Shown piece by piece: positions 19,950-32,675 of a stretch of DNA of 64,000 nt (its first letter is position 1; every line of letters begins with the position of its first letter). Made by a program: the position numbers and the translations under genes. The notes beneath the pieces were generated by a model. It saw only the letters and a list, made by a program, of their open reading frames with translations. It made no database searches and had not been told where the DNA came from. Origin of the DNA: Odontesthes bonariensis (taxonomy: Eukaryota; Chordata; Actinopteri; Atheriniformes; Atherinopsidae); the NCBI RefSeq assembly GCF_027942865.1, contig NC_134506.1:15708436-15772435 (forward strand). Reading direction: 5' to 3'.

Positions 19950-20977
19950 AGGGACACTATGTAATAAATTAAGTCATTTATTAGCTCAAATCAACATATT
20001 CATTCATAAGTTAGTCCTCATTGGTGTAAAATGATCTCTGTCAAAAATCTCACTTATCCTCCTGAGTGAAGAATAACTTGTCTGTATCTACATAGAGCAG
20101 GTAAGCTCTATGGAGGCTGCCATGTCCTTCCGGTCTATGAAAAATGACGAAGTGCCGAGAGGGACATAAAGCACTTCGAATCGCGATTTCCCCACCAGGC
20201 CTACAAGCAGAAATGACGTCATTGTGACGTCATTTCCGCCAAATGGCTTATTACAGCCGCTAATGCTAAATAGATTTTATTCCTTGGCACATATGTCTTT
20301 GTGTTCATTAGCGTTCTTTTTGTAAGTGCATCATCTTCTTCTTTTTATTATTATTCCTATGCTCCCCCTGGATATCTTCTTTTTGGCGTTATGCTCACAT
20401 TTGTAAACTGTTATTTTGTTGATTTACTAATAAAGTTAAAAAAAAAAAAAATGCTAAATAGATTTTATCTCGTAAATGATCCCACTAATAATGCATTGAT
20501 TGTTACCAAACTTCTGCCGTAGTACACATAGGCTCTTAACTCACAAAACGAGGCATTAGAAAGTTTGTAAGTTTACCGGGAGTTTATTTACCGCTGCTAA
20601 TGCTCCTATTGCTAACGCAGGCTAATGCTAACGCTGCGTCGACGTCACTTCCGGTAACTCCCGGAATATGACTAATTGCATTGCTTGCACACCAAAGGAG
20701 ATGTTATGTTATCTGACATGTTATCTGTCATCTGTATTCATAGTGTTGTTGTATGTGTGTTATATAATCCTTTGTACTGAGTGTCTTGATTTCTTTTTGT
20801 TTGTATGGACCTTGAGTCTGAAGCTATAGCTTCTTGAATCTTGACATATTCCGCTTGCCGTAGTTCAAGAAGTTGCAGCGCACATTTGAAAACGTGAGGC
20901 GCTAGAGAGCAAATTCATTCAACTTTGCAAAATAAAATTGCGCCACTAGATGGGGGAAGAAATTACATAGTGTCCCT
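19950..20977. mobile_element. TTAA-target (Kolobok-like) MITE
   Basis: 1028 bp, flanked by TTAA at 19946-19949 and 20978-20981, with inverted ends AGGGACACTATGTAAT. TTAA duplications are made by Kolobok and piggyBac elements; the AGG- terminus favours Kolobok. No transposase. It is interrupted by a retroposed insert at 20281-20450. A segment near 20500-20660 is related to the foldback at 32676-33330. Confidence 0.85.
20281..20450 (+). mobile_element. Retroposed insert with poly(A) and 18-bp TSD
   Basis: 170 bp ending in AATAAAG then a run of 13 A, flanked by perfect copies of ATGCTAAATAGATTTTAT (20263-20280 and 20451-20468). This is the mark of LINE-type target-primed reverse transcription. 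The insert is a 5'-truncated LINE or mRNA tail of unknown source. It landed inside the TTAA MITE, so it is younger than it. Confidence 0.9.
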
Positions 20978-21402
20978 TTAAAGACAAACGGAAACAACAA
21001 CAAGAACATAACATTTTAAAAATAGATCCGGTTGTGGTGAAAAACTATTGAATCAAAAGAGAAAAACAATTCCTCTCTTCAATTGTCCACTGAAAAGTCC
21101 TAAACCTGCAACAACTTTTTTGTGGCAGTTAGGAGAAACTGAAACACGTTAACACATTAACCTCTGTCCTCTACTTTATTTGCTGGGGTATATATCTGGC
21201 TCTTTAGCCCCTTAATGCTCCACTATATTGATCAATCTCCGTCTTCTTTTTGCACTGGGGTTTTGGTCGGGGTGAATCACAATCGCAAAGTTATGAATGT
21301 TAAAGGGACAATGTAAAGACTTTTACCATATAAGAGTAAAATGCTAGAAGCAGAGACACTAGTATTTTTCAGTTATTTCAAAGTGCATTTACGATCATTT
21401 AA

Positions 21403-21717
21403 AGGTGGGGTATGAGATGTTTTCTGGAACATTTTTTATCATATTGTCTGAAAACCTCCTCACGACCCCATTGCACCCACTAAAATAGAATGTTTGGAAA
21501 AAAATGTCTGAGAGTTACTTCTTTCTATTGGATTCTGACATGCCAATCAACCGTCAGCCCCCCTCACCCCTCCCCCCTGCGCGTTCACAGACTTGTGACT
21601 CGTTCATGTGTTTTGAAGGCGTGGTTTCGAGGGGTGGGCTGAAGGGAGAGGCAAGGTTGTGTATTTTCAAAAATATAGCTTGCAGGAAACGTTTTTCCAA
21701 GATCTCATACCCCACCT
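21403..21717. mobile_element. TTAA-target MITE A
   Basis: 315 bp with inverted ends AGGTGGGGTATGAGAT and TTAA at 21399-21402 and 21718-21721. Non-coding. The right TTAA is shared with the next element. Confidence 0.88.
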
Positions 21718-21721
21718 TTAA

Positions 21722-22132
21722 AGCAATACTATGTAACATTTCTACCTTAATATAACAGCTTGAAAAAAATTGTGCGGCTAGAATGAGTTTTAATATTACG
21801 ATTGGCCTGTCTCCTATGCCCTTCGGGGGTCTGAGTTGGAAAAACTGCGCTATGTAACTTTGCTGGACCGGCCCGGGAGCTGAGCGGAAGTACTTCAACT
21901 TGCTTTCTGGCACACCTACCGCAAAAACAAATAGACCCCTCTCACACTCACAGGTACATTTGATTACTCTTACCTTCTCGGTCGACATAGCTTGCACCTT
22001 CTGACTCCTCGTCGGTTCGTCAACAAACGTGAAAGCAAAAGGGTGTTGTATTTACGACAGTGTAACCGTACATTACCTCCAAGCCTGTAGGGGGAGCTCC
22101 ATAGTGGACTTTTTGAGTTACATTGTATTGCT
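21722..22132. mobile_element. TTAA-target MITE B
   Basis: 411 bp with inverted ends AGCAATACTATGTAAC (one mismatch on the right) and TTAA at 21718-21721 and 22133-22136. The terminal word ACTATGTAA is shared with the 19950 element. Non-coding. Confidence 0.85.
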
Positions 22133-22440
22133 TTAAGATTAAATATATTAAATACTGAATTACCTGATCGTCGCATAGAAATGGGTTTTATGTCATTTTA
22201 CAGGAACAACAAAGTATTGTTTAATCGCAAGTAATGACATTTTCTTTTAGATTAATTTTTTTATGTATTCACATAAATTAAAAAAAATTGAAATAGCGTT
22301 TTTTGGGGCAACAGTTTTGTGTATACATTTCAAATCTATTCCATCCCTTTTCTGTCAGGGTTGTTTGCAGTCATGATGTGCATGTTGCCAGTCATTGATA
22401 TGCAACCGGCTTCACTTGTAATGTCACTGAGAGAGTGTCT

Positions 22441-22600
22441 AATGGCGCTTTTCCACTAGCTCGCTTCGGCTCGGGGCGCTATTGCGTGTTTCCACCAGCA
22501 CACAGTACCTGCAACCGGGTAGATTTTTCGTATAACCTCAGCCCTGGTTCCAAGCGAGCCGAAGCGTTACTAAAACGTGACGTCAGCCTAAACTACACAC
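22441..22600. repeat. Common fish repeat fragment (GCGCTTTTCCACTAG type)
   Basis: Begins TGGCGCTTTTCCACTAGCTC and contains GCTTCGGCTCGG and its inverted counterpart GAGCCGAAGCG. I recognise it as a frequent teleost repeat. Only one end is seen here, so it looks truncated. Confidence 0.5.
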
Positions 22601-25600
22601 TGGCCCTTGAAATACAGTCTGTGCATTTCACAGTAATTTAGGGAAAATTTTGATTTTGAGCAGAAAATGGCACTAGATGGCAAATTAATGTATAATCAAA
22701 GTCATTTGAATGACTTCTAAAGGTGACATTAATGCGGGAAGGGGATAATGTTTATTCCACTATTATATGAGGTGATATTAAACTTAATATCGGTAATTAC
22801 ATAAAAATGTGTTAGATATTTGCAAGTTTAATTTCAGCCTTCTGCCTCATCCAGTGCAGATTGTCATCTTAAGTCTCTTAAACCTGCTGTGTACTCAGTA
22901 TCTGTACTTACTTAAGAGTCTGTTGTTTGAAAGTATGACCCCTGTGGTCCAAAGGTGATTGCATTAACCAGGAAAAAAAGTCCCATATTCTCCTGTGAAG
23001 GATGGAATATGTTGTTTTTTTGTAGCCCGACTCGAATTTACCACCTGAAATGTCTTCCAGCTCTGTAACTGACAAATTTCTGCCTGTAAACGGTGATGTA
23101 TCCATCGAGACCTTCAGTTCCTGCAGAATAATGGAGCTCCACAGGTATAAGAGATGAGGAACAAGTATTGGTCCATCAGCTGGTGGTCAAGTAGAAAAAT
23201 AATCCACAAAGTACCTCCTGCAGGTGCATTGAAACATTCATTTGATAAAGATTACACAGGGTAAAAAACACAGAGACAACAATGACCTGTAATCCAGCAC
23301 GGTGTAATATGCCACACAGGGAGCGAACATCTCTAATCCATATCTATGGCCATGGTTTTTCAAGAGCTGCCAGGAAATTTTAGATGCTGTAATTGTAAGA
23401 GATAGCAAATGAAAGGTGTAGTGGGGTCTGCAGTCATTCTGTGGAGGTGAGATAGAAAAGCCAAGAGAGCAAGAGATTCAATTTGATATGGTGTGTATAA
23501 GAAAGAAAGAATGAGCAATGGAAAAGGAGGCCTTTTCACTTGTGTGCAGGGGTTAAAATTTATTATTATTATTATTAGCATCATCCTTAATATGATTAGT
23601 ATAGCTTTGTGAAAATATGATAAAGGAAATTCATCATTTTACAAGGAAAAGGTTCATCTCCAGGCATAAAATCACATGTAAATATCAAGCAAAATAAGTT
23701 GTGACACTTCCGGTGTGATCAGACAAATGCCCAATTTTACATGGCAAAAATACAGCTGCTCACTTATCTTTTGTTGCACTCCCTTCTCTGCTTTGTGATG
23801 TGCCATAAAATGCCATACTGAACTTCTAATGAATTCACACAAAACTACTCAAAATTCTATGACAAACAGTCAACCACTTAGATTTAAAAAAAGGTTGGTG
23901 TTAGGATAAAATCCTTACATCCTGCAACCTTGACTGTTAAGGCTGAGTGTTTATACTTCCCAGTTACCCAACATGTGATGACACACAAAGAGAAGAAACT
24001 GATGCCCTTTATTGTAATGGCAAAAAGAAAAAAATCAGTTTTTGTAGGACTGCTTCAGAACAGAGAGGTAATAGCAGTTGCCATGTTAAAATCAAGTGGC
24101 AATCTCTAGGGTTGCAAAATGAAGTCTCACATATACCAACTGCAGAGAAGCAGTAACTGCATTAGTTATTATCATTTTCATGATATTCAAGGCATCCATT
24201 GTTATGTGACAAAATATCTATATCTGACTTTGACACTCGAAATTCGAGGGCCACAGCCAGGACCACAGCCTGAGGTGGAAGGGAGGACAGGAGAATCACG
24301 TCCACCAATGAAGGAGCCATGTGGTGCCAAGGGTCAAAGAAGGTGTACAGACCATATTTCAGAGGAAAGATGGAGGGAGGTATTTGGTCAATACTGGGGG
24401 ATGACATACAAGTGTAACCCACCTGGTGTGTGTTTCACCAATCCTGCAGGTATATCTATAATCTAAGCTCCAAGAGGAGACAGGCATTAAAATGAAGCAG
24501 TAGAATACTTGAAATCCTTTGATCCTTTCTGTAATGATTCACACCACAAGAAATATGGTAACTCAATTTATCAGAATTTGCAAAGAAATATCGCTGAGCA
24601 AATATGTTAAATCTCAGTATACTCAATTACATAAATGAAAAAAATAAAAATAAATGAGATCTCAAAATAAAAAAAAAGTACACGTTCAGTCTGTTTTATC
24701 TTGAGTGCACTCAAGTTTCCTACCACCCTTTATGGGAAGGACTGTCCATCCTGGATAACAGGTGAAGAAGGCTGTAGACTGAGTTGGAGAGATGGAGACT
24801 GAAGATGGTGGAGATGATGACTGAAAATCCAGCAAGCAGGGATGAAGGGAAATGATGAAGTGGAATCCAGGAAGTAGCAAGATGGAGGCAGCTGGTGCAA
24901 CTCAATCCACATCTATGTAACAGCTCAACAAAAAAACCAGCCTGCACAAAAACTGCAGGAAATCATTAATTGTCCACATTGGGTGTATGTTTTTCCTTCC
25001 TCTCAACAGAGTTACATACAGTGTATCACACAACAATTCCTCATTTCACACGTAATAAAATTTAACTCACAGATGCTTAACTTTGCATCATATACCAAAC
25101 TTAATAAAATAACTTGCAAAGAATATACTCACACAGTGCATTAACAGATAACATTAACCGTGTCTGCTCAGGTTAGCTGAATTAGCTGACCATTAGCATT
25201 TCCTTCCACAGTAGTCACACTTTTCTCAAATAACATAACATTTGCAATATCACCAAATAATGAGCTTATCCCGACTGGTTTTTTAACATGAAAAAATCCA
25301 CTGTCTCAAGTTGTAAACACATTTCAAAGTTATCAACAACCAGAGTGCAAATTTACCACGGTTGCTAACAGCTAACTCACCAGGATATTCATGAGCCACG
25401 TCGTTTAGACGGGTCAGTAACTCTCTAGCAGCCGCGGCTATTCAGAGACAACACGGGAAGCCGGACAGCCTCTCCCATTCTCTGGCGAAATTGCTACATC
25501 TTCAATGTTAAATTGACGATAAAACAGTTAGTCACAAAACACAATATATGCCCAATACTGCATTTACTTTCATAACTACAACATGTTGTCCTGTAGCTTA

Positions 25601-26805
25601 ATGAAGTGATTTGTTCTGAAATCGCCGCCGTTCACTGAGGAAATCATGTTATGAAGCCGCCACTAACAGCCAGGCTTCCGAGCCGAGGGCTGCCCGGCTT
25701 CAGGAGGGGGCGGGAGAGTCAAGTTTTATTCTACAATTCTAGGTCATCATTGGCTAAATCGACAAAAACTCATCACTTCCGAGGCTGCTCAGCGTCTCTG
25801 GGGGTAGATTAGATGTGGGCGTGTCAATATGAGGGGCTTTGTCGTGATGATTGGAGTTACTGTTTGTCCATCATAAGAGATTCTGTGGCAGCTGAATTTT
25901 TAAGCGGGGAGAAGCACGCTGGAACTTCAGTCCCAAAGCGAATACAAAAGAGACTGGTTGTCTGTGAAAATGCTGTCGGAGTTTCACTCATTTCCCATCG
26001 TTTCCATTTCCATCCTCACACACATACACTTTTGTAAATATTACACTGTAAATAAGAAACACATCCTTGTTGTTTAGAAGTTTTGTCAATCATATTCCTG
26101 TTGTGCATTTGTTTGTCGTGTTAGCTAGTAGTTTTGTCACAATGGCGGCTATGCTCCATCAAACTCTAAGTATTCATTATGACAGGGAAAAATGCTCCAC
26201 AGATTCGGATCCAGCCACAGATCCAGCCATTTACAGGACTTAGATTCGATCATACTTGATTTTGGCCTTGCTGTGTGAATTTTCAAAGTCTATACCTTCT
26301 TTCTGTGTATTTGCTGGGCATACTTGTCATACTAGACACAGCTATGTTATAACTAATTCTTTTTAACTTTGCTATCTTCTGCTTTGGGATGGCACGAGCC
26401 ACTACCACCCTGAACGCGTAATATGGGCTTCCCCTGTTTTAAAAGTCAGCAGCCGCCACTGCTCTGTAGCAGTTGGACGACTTGTCCTTCAACCGTCAAA
26501 AAACTCTTCTAACGTAGCCTTGCTAACGTTTTACTTTTCAACAAGTGGTTAACTGTTGTCATCAAATAACAGCTGTATGCTGATGCTGCTACGCTCAACT
26601 TTTCACATTCATGTCCGTCTCTATCCAACTAGAAAAAACTTGTCAGTACACTATAACTTTGATCTCTATTACACCACTAGGTGGCAACAGCAAAACTAAG
26701 AACATAGATATTTCAATACAAGAATGAGTGTTCAGACCACCTGGTTACACAAGGAAAGAAGATCATGGATGTTTCACTCGGTAACCCCACTGCCAACCAA
26801 AAGAA
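22601..26805. other. Intergenic, no gene recognised
   Basis: AT-rich sequence upstream of grpr with no convincing exon. A TTA run is at about 23560. The only departure in composition is 25380-25700, which is GC/CpG-richer and holds a minus-strand GTGAGT donor-like site after ...AATATCCTG near 25380, so a 5' exon of grpr or of a non-coding RNA cannot be excluded. Confidence 0.45.
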
Positions 26806-27372
26806 CTATGGAGAGAGATTAGTCTCAAAACCGCTGACAAATGTGTAAATGACAATCCACCAGTTCCACATACATCACAAATACGTTTCATTATTTACAA
26901 ATAAATATATTTCATTTTGTGTCTCACAGTCTGCGTTTTATACAAATACTGTTAAATTCATTAAAACTCATTTTGGTTTTTATATATACATCATGATTTG
27001 GATGTGAAAGTGAACGCATTTGTTTCAAATTTTGTTGCATATATTTGTAAAATCAAAGTTACAAAATTAGAATGTATTTATAAATTGGTGCATCTGCATT
27101 TGTGGATTAAGTCACAAGCCTGTTTTCTGTGCCGTATTTTTGTTCATTTTCTCTCGGTTTTTTTTGGATTTTGAGACTTTCCTTTCGCCTTTCTGCACCT
27201 GATCCACACACAAATGCAGCAGCCCATTCACAAATGTGCCAAGCAAGCGAACAAGCTGTCGCTAGGGGGCGCTGTTGCTAAGTTTCACTGTGGTTGTGGA
27301 TGGCGGTGCTCCTAGCTTCCAGATAACAGCCCTGCTGCCAGCAACAACCAGGCATCGCTCCAGGAGAGCGGC

Positions 27373-27417
27373 ATGGTGGGTCAACCGGCGTCATCTTCTA
27401 ATGGGAATTCGTCTACA
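27373..27417 (+). other. Candidate first coding exon in left palindrome arm
   Basis: An ATG in strong context (GCGGCATGG) opens MVGQPASSSNGNSST, followed at once by a GTGAGTAAAA splice donor. Upstream is GC-rich, promoter-like sequence. The inverted copy at 33595-33639 keeps the same 15 codons, the one visible difference (GGG/GGA) being silent. No downstream exon is recognised. It could be a captured or duplicated gene start. Confidence 0.4.
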
Positions 27418-28774
27418 GTGAGTAAAAATATAAGGATCTGTGGTCATTAAAGTTGTGCAATAAACCACAGATTTGACCGTGAAAATTGTATAATATTTCA
27501 GTGAGTCTAATTGTTAGCTAACCCCATCGTTTAGCTAGCTAGTCATCACAGTGAAGACTACGACGCTGAAGTTGGCATCCGATTCACGGGGTGGGCATAA
27601 AGGGCCATTTCACTGCATTTTTTGCATTTTGATCGACCAAAACAAGGTCCTGTATGGAAACTACAGTAGTTACACTGCTCAAATCTGGATGGAATTATTC
27701 TAAAGAGGCTGTAGATTCATTAAAACCTTGTTTGGGATTTGTGAAAATACAGAACAGGGCCATTTGACTGCATTTGTGGTATTATGATCACCCTGAACTG
27801 GGTCCTGTATGGAAACAACATTACTTGGACTGCTCAAATCTGGCTAGAATTATTCTAAAGAGGGTACAGAGTCTTTAAAACACATTTTATTATTTGTGAA
27901 AACTTTATTTGGTCATTGAAAATTCAAAAAGTTCCTCTGAGCTTTCTTTCTTCTTTTCATTTGGACCATCCAAAACCAGAACCTGTATGAAAAATAATTA
28001 AATATGGGTTTAATCATTGATCACATGATATAAATGATATCAAACACACTTTAGAATTTGTGAAACCTTTCTTTGTACCAAAATTCACAGAAGTCCTCGC
28101 CTCTCCATGTTCATTTTAATTTCCATGAGGATCTCCTGTCTTTCACTACATAGGAAAAAGAAAAAGTTCATGCATTTTACGTCACTAACTACTTACAAGA
28201 GTCTTCTTCACTTGTTGACTTTATTCTCATGTTCTTTTATCTAGAAACAATGACTTCTCTCACCTTTCTTCCATCTGCCCGTGGTCAACCTCTGCCACCG
28301 ATTCAATCACTTCCAGAGCCTTTATTGTTGCCTGTATCAGACATCCCATAGTCCAACCATTAATATGCCCTATTCTGTATTGGATGCTTTGATGAAATCT
28401 GCATCACAAATTTTTTGCTGTCATCTCATTAATCTTTCCACTAACATGTGCTATCATTTCAGACCCTGCTTGTCTTCTCCTGCTCCCATCATAGTCATCT
28501 TACCTCCCATCTGAGTGCAGACAGGACCTCCTTCATCCCATTATTAACACTATCTTAGATGTCTGTAAAACAACTGTTCAACATTGTCTTTGCCTTGCAG
28601 CCCTTTAGCCTGTTTGTGAATGTGACAACCTGCCATTGTAATAATGAGATTAAAAACTGTCTATTTGGCTAAAGTTTGTTTCCAGTTGCCATTTTACAAG
28701 ACACGTCAAGAAAATAAAAATGTATTTTATTTGACGTATTTAATGCAAAATAATGGGTGGTTAACCCATTGACG

Positions 28775-28942
28775 CCGGATGTTGCGTAGCGCAACATTGT
28801 GCCTAACGCCGGTTGTTGCGTTGCGCAACATGGTCCCTAACGCCGGTTGTTGCGTAGCGCAACATTGTGCCTAACGCCGGTTGTTGCGTTGCGCAACATG
28901 GTCCCTAACGCCGGTTGTTGCGTAGCGCAACATTGTTCATTT
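28775..28942 (+). repeat. Subterminal hairpin repeats of the piggyBac element
   Basis: Five tandem units of about 34 bp, each with TAACGCCGG and a palindrome. The palindrome alternates between GTTGCGTAGCGCAAC and GTTGCGTTGCGCAAC, and the spacer between TTGTGCC and TGGTCCC, giving a higher-order 68-bp period. They are likely transposase-binding sites (inference). Confidence 0.85.
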
Positions 28943-28966
28943 ATCATTATTTTCAAGGCGCATGTA

Positions 28967-29203
28967 ATGCACAATGATTGGTATTTGTTTGGAGAGGATG
29001 AGGACGAGGACGAGGAATTTTTTGGCTTTCAAGTAGACTGGCAGTCCGCTGGATTTCGCCCCCGACGTCAACAAAAGTTTACTCGTACACCGGGGCTGAA
29101 GGTGCCAATATCTGAAGATGCAAGTCCTTTAGATGTGTGGCTGTATCAGACAAATGTCGCCCGAGTGATGGCACGAGATCGTTTTGACATGATCTGGAGG
29201 TAA
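28967..29203 (+). pseudogene. piggyBac transposase N-terminal remnant
   Basis: 78 codons from an ATG inside the piggyBac element. An acidic stretch (GEDEDEDEEFFGF) is followed by PGLKVPISEDASPLDVW, which matches the PG..-P-x-SPLD block at the start of piggyBac transposase domains, then MARDRFDMIWR. The frame ends after this; the DDD catalytic core is missing from the 1.1-kb element. It is non-functional as a transposase. Confidence 0.75.
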
Positions 29204-30042
29204 TTATTTATTCTTGCGCTTCATTCTGACGACTTCTCATTCTTATTTGAGTGGCGTTGCCCTTATGTAAAAAAAAAAGAGAGAGCCCGGTGCGAATTAC
29301 TGCAGTATAACTATGATGTTTTAGAAGTCGTGTCACTGAAGTATACAGTATAACTGCACAATGCAAGATATATTGCAGTTTCTTTTTATCATTCATTATT
29401 ATTGCTGATATTATAATTTTGCAATGACGTCTCTATCATGGCCAGAAATGTAGCTGAAGTGGTGCCTACATTTACTACTAATACTAATAATAATAATGAT
29501 GATAATAATAGTAATGATGATTAGTTATAGTATAGTAATAGTAGTATAATAAATAGCAGCATTGGGTATTATCCTGAATCATGTGTGTGTCTGTGTGTGT
29601 ATTGACTCATCTTTTTCATTTTTTTTTAATGAAAATGTGTTGGTGTTAATGCTGAATGAACATGACGGAATAAAAGCAGAGAATTTAACCTTTAAAATGC
29701 AACTTATTTCATGTCTTTATGTGTTTCAGAGGCTGAGACTATTGAATTGTTCTTAAGTGTTTTCAATTAATTGTTTTTAGTTAAAAAAAACCTCAGGCAT
29801 TGGGGACCTTTTCTAAAAACTGGCTTAGGCATTGAGCAGCTTTTTTTGCAGGTGCTTTAGGCGCCAATGGGTTAAGACCAAAAGTAATCATTAGGTTGTG
29901 CTTACATGATTTAGAATACTGTACATGGACATATGTATCTGTTAGGATGGCCATGTAGCAGCTGGATACGCAAGGTAGGAGGCTTGAGGCAGAGGTAGTG
30001 ATGAACCAACCGGGTGTTTTATTCACCAACATTTATCAATCA

Positions 30043-30580
30043 ATCAATTTTATTTATAAAGCACATTTTAAATAAACACAAAGGTTACCAAAGTGCTGTA
30101 CATTAAAATAAACACAATAAAAACATCATAAAACAAAACTTTGCACATAAAATAAACAACCTAGACGGTGGTAAAAGCCAAAGAAAAGAGGTGTGTTTTA
30201 AGACGACTTTTAAAACAGGACAAGGAAGGGGCCTGCCTAATGTGCAGCGGCAGCTCATTCCAGAGCCTAGGGGCAGCAACAGAAAATGCTCGGTCCCCCC
30301 TGAGCTTCCGCCTTGTTTTAGGAACCCTCAGGAGCAGCTGGTCAGCTGACCTGAGGGATCGACTGGGTGCGTAGGGCTGCAGAAGCTCAGAGAGGTACAC
30401 TGGTGCAAGGCCATTCATGGTTTTAAAAGCAAATAAAAGAATTTTAAAATGAATTCTAAAATGGACGGGAAGCCAATGGAGAGATGCTAAAATCGGCGTA
30501 ATGTGCTCAAATTTCCTAGTGCCAGTTAAAAGTAGTGCAGCTGCATTTTGTACCAGTTGAAGACGTGCGATTTACATCAA
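30043..30580 (-). mobile_element. L2-type LINE 3' end with RT C-terminus remnant
   Basis: The minus-strand open frame 30161-30418 reads LNGLAPVYLSELLQPYAPSR, then RGDRAFSVAAPRLWNELPLH and CFKSRLKTHLFSLAF, the conserved end of teleost L2/Rex1-type reverse transcriptases. The 3' UTR follows, ending in a TTGA-type repeat tail at 30043. The 5' part is missing, as is usual for truncated LINE copies. Confidence 0.88.
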
Positions 30581-32675
30581 TCATACACTTTAACATGGAC
30601 ACATACTGTGGTCCTAGCAGCATTAGTAGCAACAGGACCAACTCTCTCACTGGTACAACTGGCAGCCTTATATCCTACTCTGGCTCCACCAACCAAACCC
30701 CTGGAGGATTCCTGCTCCTCCCATTACACATCCCCATAACAACAACACACAAAAACCTTAAAATACATTTACCCTCTATTATAAAATCAATCAATTCCTA
30801 GCATGTCTAAACAAAAGTACCAAATCTACCAAAGACTTCCCCTAACTGATTCTGGTGCACTCCCCCCCACACCATCAGCACATGGTATGACCCGGAACCT
30901 TCAAACGCTGCAGACTGAATGTAGGGACTCTTTTGACCGAGCACCCTGGAGAGGAGACATAGGTGAGTGACTTTACACACAAATTTCAGAATTCACAATT
31001 CCAAACAGCATAGTCACCTCACAGTTTATCACATCCTTTAGCTACATGTATCCTTATCACAGAGCATTTCAGGCTACTAACTAACTGGATGTTTCCCTTT
31101 ACAGGCCTGGTCCCCCCTCACTCCCCGCTGAGGGCAACACAGGACCTGCACACCCACTTGTTGTTAATATACACATTCAATAAAACATTTGACAATTTAT
31201 TTGTGCCACATTATTAAAAATACTACTCATGTGACCTCAAAGACCAAAACTCAGTAATGAAGATTACCTTCATTACAGTAGCCCATTTTCCCGTTGTAAT
31301 TTATTTTACTCTACTCTGGAGCCACAACAACACTACACATTTTTAACTGACCAAACTACACACTGTTCTATCTATATTACAACAACTTAACAAGAAGTTT
31401 ATTTCTCACTGGCAACCACTTGAAGATATGAAGAAATAGTTTAACCCAAAAGACATCTTCAACACTCCAGAAAGACAATCTTGATTAAGTAAATGTATTT
31501 CAACCTTACATTCACAAATTGTCTTGTCTGGTATAGGGTTAACTCTAACAGCTAAATGTAATGTTTAATATCCAATTCATCAGTGCACATAACATATAAT
31601 GGCAAAATACTACGGGTTTGATAGACGATATAATTAGGAAGTTGTGGTACAGTATCTAAGATAGTGTTAATAAAGGGATGAAGAAGGTCCTGTCTGCACT
31701 CAGATGGGAGGTAAGATGACTATGATGGGAGCAGGAGAAGACAAGCAGGGTCTGAAATGATAGCACATGTTAGTGGAAAGATTCATGAGATGACAGCAAT
31801 AAATTTGTGATGCAGATTTCATCAAAGCATCCAATACAGAATAGGGCATATTAATGGTTGGACTATGGGATGTCTGATGCAGGCAACAATAAAGGCTCTG
31901 GAAGTGATTGCAGAGGTTGACCACGGGCAGATGGAAGAAAGGTGAGAGAAGTCATTGTTTCTAGATAAAAGAACATGAGAATAAAGTCAACAAGTGAAAA
32001 AGACTCTTGTAAGTAGTTAGTGATGTAAAATGCATGAACTTTTTCTTTTTCCTATGTAGTGAAAGACAGGAGATCCTCATGGAAATTAAAATGAACATGG
32101 AGAGGCGAGGACTTCTGTGAATTTTGGTACAAAGAAAGGTTTCACAAATTCTAAAGTGTGTTTGATATCATTTATATCATGTGATCAATGATTAAACCCA
32201 TATTTAATTATTTTTCATACAGGTTCTGGTTTTGGATGGTCCAAATGAAAAGAAGAAAGAAAGCTCAGAGGAACTTTTTGAATTTTCAATGACCAAGTAA
32301 AGTTTTCAGCAATACCAGAGGAATTCGTGGGGGCAGTAGAGAGTCAGGAGCGTGTTGGCTCCGGAAGTTATGGAGGAAGAAGAAGAACGAAGAGTGGAAG
32401 ATTAAAACATTTTAAGATTTAAAAATGCCAGGTAATGGAGGAGAGGATTTGTGAGATGGTCAGGGTGTATATACATTTGTATGACTGCAACTTCCTCAAT
32501 TGACGCCATGTTTCTCAAACCCGCGGCCGACAATGACTCAATATATAATACCGCCCTCTAGAGGATTTCTTACGGACGTGCGCAATACGGACGGAGGCAT
32601 AAATAGAAGCTCCGGGAGCAACGTATGGACCGGACAGACGAATTTCGTCCGGTTCCGTAGGGCATAAATCGGGCT

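Larger units (their letters stand above)
28765..29871. mobile_element. piggyBac-type element, internally deleted
   Basis: Flanked by TTAA (28761-28764 and 29872-29875), with inverted ends CCCATTGACGCC / GGCGCCAATGGG. TTAA plus a CCC- start is typical of piggyBac. Its left end carries five subterminal hairpin units. A short transposase N-terminal frame remains. It sits in the unpaired centre of the large palindrome. Confidence 0.88.

Noticed and set aside
28775-28942. CRISPR-like array of short repeats
   Set aside because: Units are contiguous palindromic tandem repeats within a piggyBac end, with no unique spacers, in a vertebrate genome.
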